Shown here: one piece after another, positions 32,056-41,120 of the stretch
Position numbering within the stretch: position 1 is the first letter of the stretch
Layout: each line of letters starts with the position of its first letter
NCBI RefSeq assembly: GCF_000013205.1
Contig: NC_007775.1
Span: 2,377,001 to 2,441,000, forward strand
From: Synechococcus sp. JA-3-3Ab
GTDB taxonomy: Bacteria; Cyanobacteriota; Cyanobacteriia; Thermostichales; Thermostichaceae
DNA: 64,000 nucleotides
Reading direction: 5' to 3'
Made by a program: the position numbers and the translations under genes
Notes under the pieces: model-generated
The model's input: only the letters and a program-made list of their open reading frames with translations
Database searches by the model: none
What the model was told of the DNA's origin: nothing

Positions 32056-32127
32056 GCTGATGGTCAGACTCGAACTGACGACCGCTCGATTACAAGTCGA
32101 GTGCTCTACCAACTGAGCTACATCAGC
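32056..32127 (-). tRNA. trnT: tRNA-Thr (UGU)
   Basis: On the minus strand the 72-base sequence folds as a cloverleaf. The acceptor arm GCTGATG pairs with CATCAGC. The D-arm is AGCTCAGTTGGTAGAGC. The anticodon stem CTCGA/TCGAG encloses CTTGTAA, so the anticodon is TGT (Thr). The T-arm is GTCAGTTCGAGTCTGAC. CCA is not encoded. No intron is visible. Confidence 0.95.
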
Positions 32128-32230
32128 AATTTAGCTCTACCGATTCTAGCATTCTCTCTTGGGAAGTTGTCCCCCAGCCGCTGGCTTGCTTCGGGGGGCA
32201 AGAGGCGGGGGATGCTTTCTTGACCCAGAG

Positions 32231-32264
32231 GCCCACCCCCCTCCCAGAGGGAGAGGGGAAGGGA
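32231..32264. repeat. Dispersed CCCCTCTCCC hairpin repeat, copy 3 (diverged)
   Basis: GCCCACCCCCCTCCC faces GAGGGAGAGGGGAAGGGAGC in the gap between tRNA-Thr and the Psb32-like gene, just past that gene's stop. The pairing is less regular than in other copies. Confidence 0.6.
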
Positions 32265-32289
32265 GCTTAGCCTCAACTTGGCAGGACGG

Positions 32290-33102
32290 CTACTGCTGCT
32301 CCGCTGCCGGTTGGGCAATGGGGGCCAAGTAGATCACCAAGGCTCCTGCGAGAAAGCCCAGGATGTTGCGCACCAGCGGGAGCCAATCCTGGGTGCGGGT
32401 GATCACCGGGCCGATGCCGAAGGCCCCAAACAAAATGAACCACAAGGGAGAGATAAGCAAAGCCCAACGCCAGTTAAACAGCTCCTCCGCGTGGCGGGGT
32501 TTGCCGGCAAACCCGAAGACGATCCCGCCCAAGATAGAGGTGAGCAGCGTCAGGATCCACTGCTCCTGCGGCAGTCCGGGCACCACACGGCAGCCCCCTT
32601 GGTGAAAACAGCGATCCAAAACGTCAACGGTTTCCAAAATGGCGCGCTGAGTGCCGTGCTCTCGCACGTAGAACTGGTTGCCGAAGCGAGATTGCAGCTC
32701 AATCCAAAAGGTACGCGGCAGGATCTCCCGCACCGCGTCTCCCACGTTAAAGGCCAGCAAGTTGCCTCCCCTGGGATCGGCCACCATCAAAACGCTGCGC
32801 TCGTTCAGGCCCCAGTACTCTTTCACTTGGCGGCCTGGGGTTTGGTCAAACTGGGTCAGCACCCGCAGCTTCCAGCCCGTTTCTTCCTCCAACCGGTTCA
32901 GATGCTCGGCCAGTTGTGCTTCCTGATTGCTGGTCAACTGATCCGCCAAATCCAAAACCGGCACCGGCGGCTGCGGCAACTCCATCTCCACCACTGGCAA
33001 AGCAGGCTGGGCCCAGAGCGGGGATCCCCCACCTAGCCAAATCCACAGCCCCAGGCAAAAGCTTGCCCCGACGCGCAGTATCCGTTGCCATCCGATGCTC
33101 AT
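32290..33102 (-). CDS. TPM-domain protein, Psb32-like
   Basis: The 270-residue product has an N-terminal signal or anchor (about 8-31). The TPM domain follows (about 50-170), with VLDLADQLTS, LAEHLNRLEEETGWKLRVLTQ and SVLMVADPRGGNLLAFNVGDAV. Two membrane segments lie near 187-205 and 220-262. In cyanobacteria this arrangement is Psb32, a thylakoid protein that protects photosystem II and helps its repair. The TPM pattern is clear; the specific Psb32 name is likely but rests on resemblance. Confidence 0.82.
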   Translation of the reverse strand: MSIGWQRILRVGASFCLGLWIWLGGGSPLWAQPALPVVEMELPQPPVPVLDLADQLTSNQEAQLAEHLNRLEEETGWKLRVLTQFDQTPGRQVKEYWGLNERSVLMVADPRGGNLLAFNVGDAVREILPRTFWIELQSRFGNQFYVREHGTQRAILETVDVLDRCFHQGGCRVVPGLPQEQWILTLLTSILGGIVFGFAGKPRHAEELFNWRWALLISPLWFILFGAFGIGPVITRTQDWLPLVRNILGFLAGALVIYLAPIAQPAAEQQ

Positions 33103-33354
33103 GCTGGTTCCTCTCTTGGCTGTGATGACGAGATACTGAGAACTGGTGTTAAGAAGTATTTCAAGTTCTTACAGATCCATCATGCATCGGGACAAATCGT
33201 TTGGCCAGAGGGATCCCTTTTTCTGGGTTTTCTGAGTGGCCCCCGAAAAAGTTGGCAACAGGAACAGGCTCGTGACGCAGCGTGCTGATTTTCTGGTCAA
33301 TTGCCCATCCAGAGGGCATACTGGTGGCAACAATTTTGGATCCCGAGGGCGTGC

Positions 33355-35211
33355 ATGATGAACTTCAGACGCTGGTTGGGTCTCTGCTGCGCTGGCCTGA
33401 TGGCACTGCTGCTGACGGCCTGCGGCAAGGGATCCACCCCCTACGACAGCATCGTGGTCAACTTTGTCAACACGGCCACTCCCACTGAGATCGCTGCTCT
33501 TGCCAAAGCCTACAATTTGCCGCTGCGACCCAGCAGCAACAGCGCTTTTGCCCGCCAGGAGGCTATCTACCTGTTCGATGTGGATGCGGAACATCCAGGA
33601 GCCACACGGCGGCTCATCAAACGGCTCTCGCGGGAAGCCCTGGTCGAGTATGCCCACCCCAATTACCAATTTCAGGCGGCTTTTGTGCCCGACGATCCCC
33701 TCTATCCCCAGCAATGGAACCTGCGAGCCATCCGCATGCCGGAAGCCTGGGACATTTCCCAGGGAGAAGGGGTGACGGTAGCCGTGGTGGACACCGGGGT
33801 GACGCGGGTGCCGGATCTGGCCCAAACGCAATTTGTGCAGGGCTACGACTTCGTGGACGACGATGAGGATCCCACCGACCTCAACGGCCATGGCACTCAT
33901 GTGGCCGGCACCATCGCCCAATCCACCAACAACACCCTAGGCGTGGCCGGGGTTGCCTTCAAGGCCAAGATCATGCCGGTGCGGGTGCTGGATGCCAATG
34001 GTTTTGGATCCCTGTCAGACGTGGTGGAAGGGATCCGCTATGCTGCCGACCACGGCGCCACGATCATCAACCTCAGCCTGGGTAGCCGCGCTTCGGCCCG
34101 ACTGATGGAGGAGGCCGTAGCCTATGCCCACAGCAAAGGGGTGACGATCATCGCCGCCGCCGGCAACGAAAACTCAAGCCAGGTGAGCTACCCGGCCCGC
34201 TACCCGCATGTCATCGCCGTCTCGGCCACCGGGCCCGATGGCAGCAAAGCCCCCTACTCCAACTATGGGGTTGGGGTAGATATCGCCGCTCCCGGCGGGG
34301 CCAAGACTCCCGAGCATCCTGAGCACGGCATTCTGCAGCAGACCATCAACCGACGCAACCCCAACGAGCCGGTCTTTGCCTACTTCCAAGGCACCAGCAT
34401 GGCCACTCCCCACGTGGCCGGCGTAGCAGCGCTGATCCAGGCTCAGGGCATCAAAGATCCGGACAAGGTGGAAGAGGTGCTGAAGATGTCGGCCACCCCG
34501 GTGCCCGGCGACAAGCAGAACTTCTACGGCGCCGGTCGTCTGGATGCTGCCAAGGCGCTGGCCAGGGCCACCGGTCAGCAAGAGGAGAACCCCCTGCTGC
34601 TGTGGCTGAAGGACTTCCTGCAATACCTGAACAACAACGGCTACCTCAACCCTCGCTTCTGGTTTGACGGCGGCCCGATTGCCCTGGTGCCCAAGCTGCT
34701 GATGGTGGTGGGCGGCTACATCATCCTGGTGCTGATCCGCTGGTGGCTGGCTCCCAAGCCCATGCTGGCAACGGCGCCCCTCCTGGGAGGGATCCTGCTG
34801 GGCAGCGCCGGCCTCTTCCCGCTGCAGGGCCTGGCCATTGTGGGTGCCCCTCGCTGGCCCTTCCAATTGGCGGGGAGCTCCCTGCCGGAGCTGGGCACGG
34901 CCTTAGCCCAGACCAATGCCTTGAACCCCTTGTTTGCCAGCGTGTTGATCCCAGGGCTGTTGATGGTGCTGCTCCTGGGACATCGGCGCTGGCGTTGGGC
35001 GGTTGTCGGCCTCTCCATCGGCATGGCCTCCCATCTGCTTCTAGCTGGATCCCTGTTCTATGAGGGGGTACTATGGCTTGGATCCTCTGCTTGGCTGGGG
35101 CGCTCCTTCTTGCTTCTCAATGGTTTGCTCTGCCTGGGCCTGGCCTATTTGGGGGCGCAAGCCATCCTGGATTCCCAGCCCAGCAGCACCGGTTTAGCGC
35201 TGAGGAAGTGA
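33355..35211 (+). CDS. Subtilisin-like (S8) serine protease lipoprotein with C-terminal membrane segments
   Basis: From ATG 33355 the 618-residue product starts with a lipoprotein signal ending in the lipobox LLTAC near residue 23. After a propeptide-like region the S8 triad follows: Asp in VAVVDTGV near 143, His in NGHGTHVAG near 180, Ser in GTSMATPHVAG near 347; the oxyanion Asn is in AAAGNENSS. The last 150 residues hold four or five hydrophobic segments. An exported, membrane-tied protease is likely. It overlaps the next gene's start by one base (TGATG), so translation is probably coupled. Confidence 0.9.
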   Translation: MMNFRRWLGLCCAGLMALLLTACGKGSTPYDSIVVNFVNTATPTEIAALAKAYNLPLRPSSNSAFARQEAIYLFDVDAEHPGATRRLIKRLSREALVEYAHPNYQFQAAFVPDDPLYPQQWNLRAIRMPEAWDISQGEGVTVAVVDTGVTRVPDLAQTQFVQGYDFVDDDEDPTDLNGHGTHVAGTIAQSTNNTLGVAGVAFKAKIMPVRVLDANGFGSLSDVVEGIRYAADHGATIINLSLGSRASARLMEEAVAYAHSKGVTIIAAAGNENSSQVSYPARYPHVIAVSATGPDGSKAPYSNYGVGVDIAAPGGAKTPEHPEHGILQQTINRRNPNEPVFAYFQGTSMATPHVAGVAALIQAQGIKDPDKVEEVLKMSATPVPGDKQNFYGAGRLDAAKALARATGQQEENPLLLWLKDFLQYLNNNGYLNPRFWFDGGPIALVPKLLMVVGGYIILVLIRWWLAPKPMLATAPLLGGILLGSAGLFPLQGLAIVGAPRWPFQLAGSSLPELGTALAQTNALNPLFASVLIPGLLMVLLLGHRRWRWAVVGLSIGMASHLLLAGSLFYEGVLWLGSSAWLGRSFLLLNGLLCLGLAYLGAQAILDSQPSSTGLALRK

Positions 35212-35432
35212 TGCAAGAATACAGCGGTACCATCGAGTTCCTGGATATCGAAGGGGGGGTGTGGGTGCTGACGCTCCCTTCCGGCCAGCACTACGCCCTC
35301 TTCCGCGCCCCCAAAGAGCTCTTACAAGAGGGGTTGGAAGTCACCATCCAGGGACAGCTCAAAGAAGATATGGTGACGGTGGCTCAGGTGGGGCCGGTCT
35401 TGGAGGTGAAGAGCTTCCGGACGCAGCCCTAG
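35211..35432 (+). CDS. Small protein of unknown function coupled to the S8 protease
   Basis: The 73-residue product starts MQEYSGTIEFLDIEGGVWVL and looks all-beta and OB-like, ending VGPVLEVKSFRTQP. The ATG overlaps the protease stop in TGATG, so a longer frame from 35073 (inside the protease) is rejected. No signal peptide is visible. It could be a cytosolic partner or just co-transcribed; no function assigned. An intrinsic terminator follows 20 bases later. Confidence 0.65.
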   Translation: MQEYSGTIEFLDIEGGVWVLTLPSGQHYALFRAPKELLQEGLEVTIQGQLKEDMVTVAQVGPVLEVKSFRTQP

Positions 35433-35451
35433 CTAACCCGATAAACAGCCT

Positions 35452-35482
35452 GGGATCCCCGCCTGGGGATCCCGATTTTTTT
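35452..35482 (+). terminator. Intrinsic terminator of the protease operon
   Basis: A perfect nine-base stem GGGATCCCC 35452-35460 pairs with GGGGATCCC 35465-35473 around a GCCT loop and is followed by GA and seven T. The stem is built from two GGGATCCC palindromes, the genome's abundant octamer. Confidence 0.9.
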
Positions 35483-35533
35483 AGAGAGCTTGCTGCGGCT
35501 GCAAGGCAGCACCCGCCTTGATTGAAAGCTTGA

Positions 35534-35893
35534 CTAAAACTCGAACCGTTGCATCCCTGCCGTTACCGGATCGAAACCGGCGGGGAAGCAGGTGTTGTGG
35601 TTGTACTGGGCTCCGCTTAAATTGGCTCCCTCCAAACAGGCTCCCTCCAGGTCGGCATAGCGCAGATCGGCACAGCGCAAGTCGGCATTGGCCAGATTGC
35701 TGCCGCGCAGGTTGGCATAGCGCAGGTTGGCCCCATGCAAGTCAGACCCGCGCAGGTCGGCCCGGCGCAGATCGACCCCCCGCAAGAAGGCGTACTCCAG
35801 ACAAGATTGGGGAAAGTGACGCTCTCCTTGCCGGTAACGGCTGAGCAGCTCTGAGGCCCCCCGCAGCCCACATTGGGCAATGGTTTGAGTCAT
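35534..35893 (-). CDS. Pentapeptide-repeat protein
   Basis: Of the 119 residues, about 35-95 are A(D/N)LRxx pentapeptides (VDLRRADLRGSDLHGANLR and on), about thirteen repeats forming a right-handed beta helix. The N-terminus MTQTIAQCGLRGASELL is a short helix. The C-terminus PAGFDPVTAGM is a cap often seen after such repeats. Pentapeptide proteins are abundant in cyanobacteria and mostly of unknown role. Confidence 0.9.
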   Translation of the reverse strand: MTQTIAQCGLRGASELLSRYRQGERHFPQSCLEYAFLRGVDLRRADLRGSDLHGANLRYANLRGSNLANADLRCADLRYADLEGACLEGANLSGAQYNHNTCFPAGFDPVTAGMQRFEF

Positions 35894-36370
35894 AATGCTT
35901 CTCCCAACTCAGACCCGATCCTTATATCTCCATCATCTCTACCCTTATTGGCCTGAATGGGTTTTGATCAAAGTTGCTTAACAAATAATTTTGGTTTTTT
36001 GGCAAGTTGTTCCCCCCAAGTCTTGCCTACAAGATCTATCCTCAGAGATAGCGGAAACTGCTCCAAACTTAGCTTTGCCAAGTAATATTTCTTAATTCTT
36101 TGTTGTGAAGGATGCTGAACAATTGGTCTTGTCTGCGGAGCCGCTCGCCCACTGCAAACTCTGCTAGGCATCTTGGTCCCAAGGGCTGGACATAATCAAT
36201 CCAGCCGTCGCCTTCCCTTCTCTGCGGTTGGTCAAGCGCCCCATGGCTACAGCTTGCTAGGGCCCAGGGCCCGCTGTAAGCCACTTGCAGGAGTAGAGTC
36301 TAGTCGGCTCGAAACTGCGGAGCGAAGAAGTTCTTAATTTTTTTGTTCAAACTGTTCATCCTAGAGCACC
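35894..36370. other. Intergenic region upstream of pfkA
   Basis: 477 bases, with an A+T-rich portion at 35960-36120 and another just before pfkA (36328-36360, TTCTTAATTTTTTTGTTCAAAC). I see no gene, tRNA or clear hairpin. The pfkA promoter is likely in the second A+T-rich patch. Confidence 0.4.
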
Positions 36371-37484
36371 ATGCCGAAACGGAAGCGAATTGGGATCCTC
36401 ACCAGCGGTGGCGATTGTGGCGGCCTCAACGCCGTCATCCGGGCGGTGGTGCGGCGGGCCCGCGACTATGACTATGGAGGTTTACGGCATCAAAAACGCG
36501 ACCGCAGGTCTGATGGCGCGACCGGTGGAAGCGGAGCTGCTGGACGTGAAGCGGGTTTCGGGCATTTTGCGCTATGGCGGCACCATTCTGGGTACGGTGA
36601 ACAGGGGCAACCCCTTCGCCTATCCCATGCCCGATGGCAGGTTGGTGGATCGCTCGGCAGAGGTGATCACGGGTTACCACCGGCTGGGGTTGGATGCGCT
36701 CATTGGGGTGGGGGGAGATGGCAGCCTGGCCATTCTCCGGCAGCTAGCTTTGCAGGGGGATTGGAACTTTGTCGGGATCCCTAAGACCATCGACAACGAT
36801 GTCGGCGCCACCGAGTATTCCGTGGGATTCAATACGGCTCTGAGCGTGGCGGTGCAGGCTCTGGATCAGCTCACCTACACGGCCATCAGCCACAGCCGCG
36901 TCATGGTCATGGAGGTGATGGGGCGGGATGCCGGTCACATTGCCCTCAGCGCTGGCATCGCCGGGGGGGCGCATGTGATCCTGATCCCGGAGATCCCCTA
37001 CAAGCTGGAAAACGTCTGCAAAAGAATCCTCGACCGCAAAGAGCGGGGCAACAATTTCAGCATTGTGGTGGTGGCGGAGGCTGTTCGCACCGAGTCGGGA
37101 GAGCCGGTGACCTACACCAACAGCCTGGGGCAGTCTCTCTACGGCGGTATTGGCTATTACATCGGCAACGAGATCGCGCTGCGCACCGGCATCGAGACGC
37201 GGGTGATGGTTTTGGGCCATCTGCAGCGGGGAGGCACCCCTTCTCCTTTGGATCGTCTGCTGGGGGCAGCTTTTGGGGTGGCGGCTGTGGACTTGATCGC
37301 CCAGGGCAAGTACGACCGCATGGTGGCCTGGCAAAATCGGCGCGTGGTGGATGTGCCCCTGGCAGAGGCCATCGCCCAGTACCGGCGGGTGGAGGTGGAT
37401 GGGGCTTTGATCGCCACGGCTATCGGGCTGAATACCTATGTGGGCGAGGTGGATCCGCAGCTTTTGCGCAGGTTTTCCCCCTGA
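36371..37484 (+). pseudogene. pfkA: 6-phosphofructokinase with a frameshift near codon 35
   Basis: Two frames together make a standard PFK. Frame 1 from ATG 36371 gives MPKRKRIGILTSGGDCGGLNAVIRAVVRRARDYDY, including the N-terminal ATP-phosphate loop. The rest, from EVYGIKNATAGLM, reads in another frame through GGDGSLAI, PKTIDND and RDAGHIAL to the stop at 37484. The switch falls at 36464-36480, in GACTATGACTATGGAGG. A net +1 insertion, a sequencing error or a programmed shift would each fit. The combination GGDGS with PKTIDND is that of the mixed bacterial PFK group. If the shift is real and not bypassed, glycolytic PFK from this locus is dead. Confidence 0.8.
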
Positions 37485-37645
37485 TCAAGCTCTGCCACCA
37501 CCGATTCACCCCAGTCAGGAGTCGGGCTCTTGTGCGGTCGAAAGGGCCTTGCCCTCCCATCGGCCGACAGAGCGGCAGAAGGTTCTGGAAGAACAGCGGG
37601 ATCCCATGGCCCGGCGAGCCGTCCCCAGCTATCGGGATGCGGGGT

Positions 37646-38662
37646 CTAGGTGCCGAGAACGGCCTGCAGAGCCCCCACATCGCAGTAGTACACCTGGTGC
37701 GGGTGGGTATATCCCTTGAGCTGAACCGCCTGCTGCGCAAAGCAGGTAGCTGCCTGTCCCAGTTGTTGCGCCAAGCAGGTATAGGTGTCGTGGCTGATGG
37801 CCAAGTCGGCGTTGAGGGTGCGGGTAACACTCTCGATGCGAAAGGCCAAATTGACCGTATCGCCCAGGGCGGTGTATTCCTGGCGGGTGTTGTTGCCCAC
37901 CTGGCGCACAATGGCCGAGCCGGTGTTGACGCCCGCCCCCAGGCGCAGGGGAGAAGGCAGCGGAAACTCGCCGTTCAGTTGCTCGGTCATCTGAAACAGC
38001 TTCACCATGGCCCGCAAAACCGACTTCACGTCGAGCTCGATCCCCACTTGTTCAGCTTGTAAGGGATCCTCATTGGCCTGGGGCGCATGAAACCAGACGG
38101 CCATGATCGCGTCGCCGATGTACTTATCGACAGTGCCGCCGTACTGCTGAATGATATCTCCGCCGCGCCGGAACCAATCGCCCATCACCTGGGAGAGGAG
38201 GCGCTCGTCCAGTTGCTGGGTCAGTTGTCCGTAGCCGCGCACATCCACCACGGCCACCGAGATCAGCCAGCGGGTTTGCAAAACCAGGGTGTCCGACAGT
38301 TTGGCCGCAGGACTGGGTTCTGGGCTGGCCAGGGATCCGCTGTGGAACTCGAGCTGGGATTGTCCGAGGGTGAGGTGATCTCCATCTTGCAGCAGGGTGG
38401 GAATGCTGACGCGGCGATTGTTGACGAACGAGCCGTTGCGGCTGCCCAGATCGATGAGATAGATGCTGTTGTTGTCCAGGTATTGCAGCAGGGCATGTTG
38501 GCGGGAAACGCTGGGATCGGTCAGGACGATGGCGTTGTCTTCATCGCGGCCCAGCGTCCAAGCGGTCGCTCCGGCGAGAATGTACTTCCTCTGGCTGCCG
38601 TCCGGCTCTCTCAGGATCACATAGGGGGCGGTGGTGGCGGCAGGTTCGCCTGGGACGCTCAT
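37646..38662 (-). CDS. FHA-domain class III adenylate/guanylate cyclase
   Basis: The 338-residue product pairs an N-terminal FHA phosphothreonine-binding domain (about 16-95, LGRDEDNAIVL, SVSRQHALL, SRNGSFVNN) with a class III cyclase domain (about 135-300). The two metal-binding Asp are in VAVVDVRGYG and KYIGDAIMAVW. The transition-state residues are in DTVNLAFRIES. Lys and Thr-like positions favour ATP. Such FHA-cyclases make cAMP in response to a kinase signal. ATG 38662 is preferred; ATG 38689 adds nine residues. It is likely cytoplasmic, as there is no membrane segment. Confidence 0.87.
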   Translation of the reverse strand: MSVPGEPAATTAPYVILREPDGSQRKYILAGATAWTLGRDEDNAIVLTDPSVSRQHALLQYLDNNSIYLIDLGSRNGSFVNNRRVSIPTLLQDGDHLTLGQSQLEFHSGSLASPEPSPAAKLSDTLVLQTRWLISVAVVDVRGYGQLTQQLDERLLSQVMGDWFRRGGDIIQQYGGTVDKYIGDAIMAVWFHAPQANEDPLQAEQVGIELDVKSVLRAMVKLFQMTEQLNGEFPLPSPLRLGAGVNTGSAIVRQVGNNTRQEYTALGDTVNLAFRIESVTRTLNADLAISHDTYTCLAQQLGQAATCFAQQAVQLKGYTHPHQVYYCDVGALQAVLGT

Positions 38663-38795
38663 AGTAGAACGAGAGGTAGATGCGACCACACTCTAATACG
38701 ATACTCCTCTTCTCCTCGGTTGAACTGCGGCTGGGCTGGGCTTGGCGGGGGGCTGGGCCTGCCAGTATCATTTTGTGTAGATACATTAAGGCCAT

Positions 38796-39281
38796 ATGGT
38801 GGATCCCTCCCATCCCATTCCTGCTGAGCAACAGCCGCTGCGGCAGTATGCAGAGCTGAGGGAGTCTTTTCCTTTTTCCTGGCCCGCTTTGGAGTGGATC
38901 CCCTATCTCAAGCGAATCTTCGCTGTTTGGGGGGTGGTCGTGCTGGCGGTTTCGCCGCTGGTCTGGGGCAGCTTTGCCGGGGATTGGCGCCACTTCGTCT
39001 CTGGGTCTGTGCTGGGGGCCAATGCCTTGCTCAGCCTGGTGTTGCTCCACCTCTACTTGGGATGGGCCTATGTGCGGCGGCGCTTGGTGCAGGCGCGGAT
39101 CCCCTATGAAGAAAGTGGCTGGTACGATGGGGCGATCTACGCGAAATCGGACGAGGAGCTGGCGCAGCATCGGCTGATCGTCCACTATCAAATCGACCCT
39201 GTGTTGCAGCGCCTGCGACGTAGCTTGTGGGCTGTGGCCGGCCTGAGCGGGCTGATGGCTTTGCTTTGGCCCCTCTGGTAG
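38796..39281 (+). CDS. CGLD27-like membrane protein (DUF1230)
   Basis: The 161-residue product has two or three hydrophobic segments (about 42-60, 67-90 and 143-158). It carries the diagnostic YEESGWYDGAIYAKSDEELAQHRLI near residue 107. The family, named for the Chlamydomonas conserved-in-green-lineage genes, is found in plastid-bearing organisms and cyanobacteria and is tied to photosynthetic growth, possibly through iron. The molecular function is unknown. The 3' end overlaps the open upstream frame of ribF but not its chosen start. Confidence 0.87.
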   Translation: MVDPSHPIPAEQQPLRQYAELRESFPFSWPALEWIPYLKRIFAVWGVVVLAVSPLVWGSFAGDWRHFVSGSVLGANALLSLVLLHLYLGWAYVRRRLVQARIPYEESGWYDGAIYAKSDEELAQHRLIVHYQIDPVLQRLRRSLWAVAGLSGLMALLWPLW

Positions 39282-39328
39282 AGATTGTCGGGCGGTGGTT
39301 AATCAGCTGTTGTTCGGGATCCCAAGCG

Positions 39329-40261
39329 GTGCACGTAACTTCTGACCTGGCTCAAACCTTGCGACCCACCGCCGTTGCCATCGGGAACTTCGATGGCTTG
39401 CACCTGGGCCATCAGAAAGTGCTGCAGCCCATTCGCGACTCCCTGCAGGGGGTGCGCACGGTTCTCACCTTTCATCCTCACCCCCAAGAAGTATTGACGG
39501 GGCGCAGGCAACTGTTGCTCACTCCCCCTGCCGAAAAGCTGGCTCTGCTGGCGCAGATGGGTTTTGAGCAGGTGGTGTTGCTCCCCTTCACTCCTGCCTT
39601 TGCCCGCCAGCCGCCCCAAGAGTTTATCCAAACAGTACTGGAACAGGGCTTGCGCGTTCGCCATCTCAGCGTCGGCTGGGATTTCTGCTTTGGCCACCGT
39701 CGCTCGGGCAATGCCCAAACTCTCCAGGCTTGGGGATCCGAGCGCTGCATTCCGGTGGAGGTGATCCCGGAGGCGCAACTGAAGGGGGAGCGGGTGAGCA
39801 GCTCTCGCATTCGCGCTGCCCTGGCTACGGGGGAGGTGGCGGCGGCAACGGAGCTCTTGGGCCGTCCCTACCGGCTGATCGGAGAGGTGGTGCCAGGGGA
39901 TCGGCGAGGCCGAGAGCTGGGTTTTCCCACCGCCAATCTGCGCCTGCCGCCGGAGAAGTTTTTGCCCCGCGACGGGGTGTACAGCGTTTGGGTGAATGTG
40001 CCTGCTGAGGCGGCAGCCCTGCCTGGGGTGATGAACATTGGCCATCGGCCCACGTTTGCCGGGCTGCAGCACACCGTTGAGGTGCATCTGCTGGATTGGA
40101 CAGGCGATCTCTACGGGCAAGAGGTGCAGGTGGCGCTGCAAGGCTTTATCCGCCCAGAGCGGCGGTTTCCCAGTGTGGCAGACTTAATCCAGCAGATCCG
40201 GCAGGATTGCCAAACGGCCCGCCAACAATTGGGCTTGGCCGAGCAAGTTGGCCTAGTCTAG
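39329..40261 (+). CDS. ribF: Bifunctional riboflavin kinase / FAD synthetase
   Basis: It converts riboflavin to FMN and FMN to FAD. The N-terminal adenylyltransferase part has AIGNFDGLHLGHQ near residue 18 and SSRIR near 160. The C-terminal flavokinase has GDRRGRELGFPTANL near 188 and MNIGHRPTF near 233. GTG 39329 (310 residues) gives normal length; the upstream open frame to 39227 overlaps CGLD27. The ribosome site is weak, so the start is moderately certain. Confidence 0.92.
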   Translation: MHVTSDLAQTLRPTAVAIGNFDGLHLGHQKVLQPIRDSLQGVRTVLTFHPHPQEVLTGRRQLLLTPPAEKLALLAQMGFEQVVLLPFTPAFARQPPQEFIQTVLEQGLRVRHLSVGWDFCFGHRRSGNAQTLQAWGSERCIPVEVIPEAQLKGERVSSSRIRAALATGEVAAATELLGRPYRLIGEVVPGDRRGRELGFPTANLRLPPEKFLPRDGVYSVWVNVPAEAAALPGVMNIGHRPTFAGLQHTVEVHLLDWTGDLYGQEVQVALQGFIRPERRFPSVADLIQQIRQDCQTARQQLGLAEQVGLV

Positions 40262-40263
40262 AG

Positions 40264-40311
40264 GCCCTCCCCCTCGGCCCCTCTCCCAATCCCAAAAGGA
40301 GAGGGGGGCTA
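40264..40311. repeat. Dispersed CCCCTCTCCC hairpin repeat, copy 4
   Basis: CCCCTCGGCCCCTCTCCC, a short loop and GGAGAGGGGGGCT lie between the convergent stops of ribF and cobS, where a two-way terminator would sit. Confidence 0.75.
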
Positions 40312-41088
40312 GGACGGGCCAAGCAGGGATCCCCACAACAAGGCTATCGCTTCCGACCATTCCACCGTAGCTCCGTAGGTGTCCCCTGTGTGCCCTCCCA
40401 ACTGGCGGTAGAGCCAATAGCCCACGGCCAGGGCTCCCAGGGCGGATCCCAGCGTCCAAAGCAGCAAAGGCCGCCAAGCCAGGAGCCCGGCCCAGCCCAC
40501 CCCCCCGCTGATGGCCAGCAACAGCAGCGTGCCCGGCCACAGGGATCCCGGCAGGGAAGTGGAGTCTTTGAGGAAGCGGGCGGATCCCTGGTCGCGCAGA
40601 TAGGGGTATAGGACAATGGCGAGCAACTGGCCCCAGCGCCCCCAGGCCGGCACCAAGAGCAAGAGAGGCCAGACCTGCAGGCTGCTCAGGGCAGCAAATT
40701 TCAGCAGCAACACCAGCACCAAGGCGAGCACCCCATAGGCCCCGGTGTGGCTGTCCCTCATCACCTGCAGGCGGCGGGATAGCCCGTTGACGGCTGGCCG
40801 TTCCGCGTCGGCAAAGCTTTTGGGGACGTTGACCGCCAACCCATCGGCAGTGTCAGCCACCCCATCCAGGTGCAGCCCGCCGGTTAACAGCACCCACAGA
40901 GCCACGAGCAAAGCTGCTCGCACCGGCGGCGGGAAAATCTGCAGCAAAAGCGCCGCCAGGGTGAGGATCCCGCCCAACAGCAGGCCCACCGCCGGCAGCC
41001 AGGCGGCAATGCCCTCAAACTGTAGCCCGCCCGCCCGCCCCAAAGGCAAGGCAGTGTAGAAGGTCAGGGCTGCCCAGAAGCGCCGCAA
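40309..41088 (-). CDS. cobS: Adenosylcobinamide-GDP ribazoletransferase (cobalamin synthase)
   Basis: This integral membrane enzyme joins the lower nucleotide loop to adenosylcobinamide-GDP in the last steps of B12 synthesis. The 259 residues have about seven hydrophobic segments and the acidic signature GGLHLDGVADTADGL near 70. FYTALPLGR near 10 is also typical. It is convergent with ribF across a hairpin repeat. It serves the same pathway as cbiX and cobK. Confidence 0.93.
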   Translation of the reverse strand: MRRFWAALTFYTALPLGRAGGLQFEGIAAWLPAVGLLLGGILTLAALLLQIFPPPVRAALLVALWVLLTGGLHLDGVADTADGLAVNVPKSFADAERPAVNGLSRRLQVMRDSHTGAYGVLALVLVLLLKFAALSSLQVWPLLLLVPAWGRWGQLLAIVLYPYLRDQGSARFLKDSTSLPGSLWPGTLLLLAISGGVGWAGLLAWRPLLLWTLGSALGALAVGYWLYRQLGGHTGDTYGATVEWSEAIALLWGSLLGPS

Positions 41089-41120
41089 TTGTTCAGGACG
41101 CTCAAAACAACGTTGATCAG

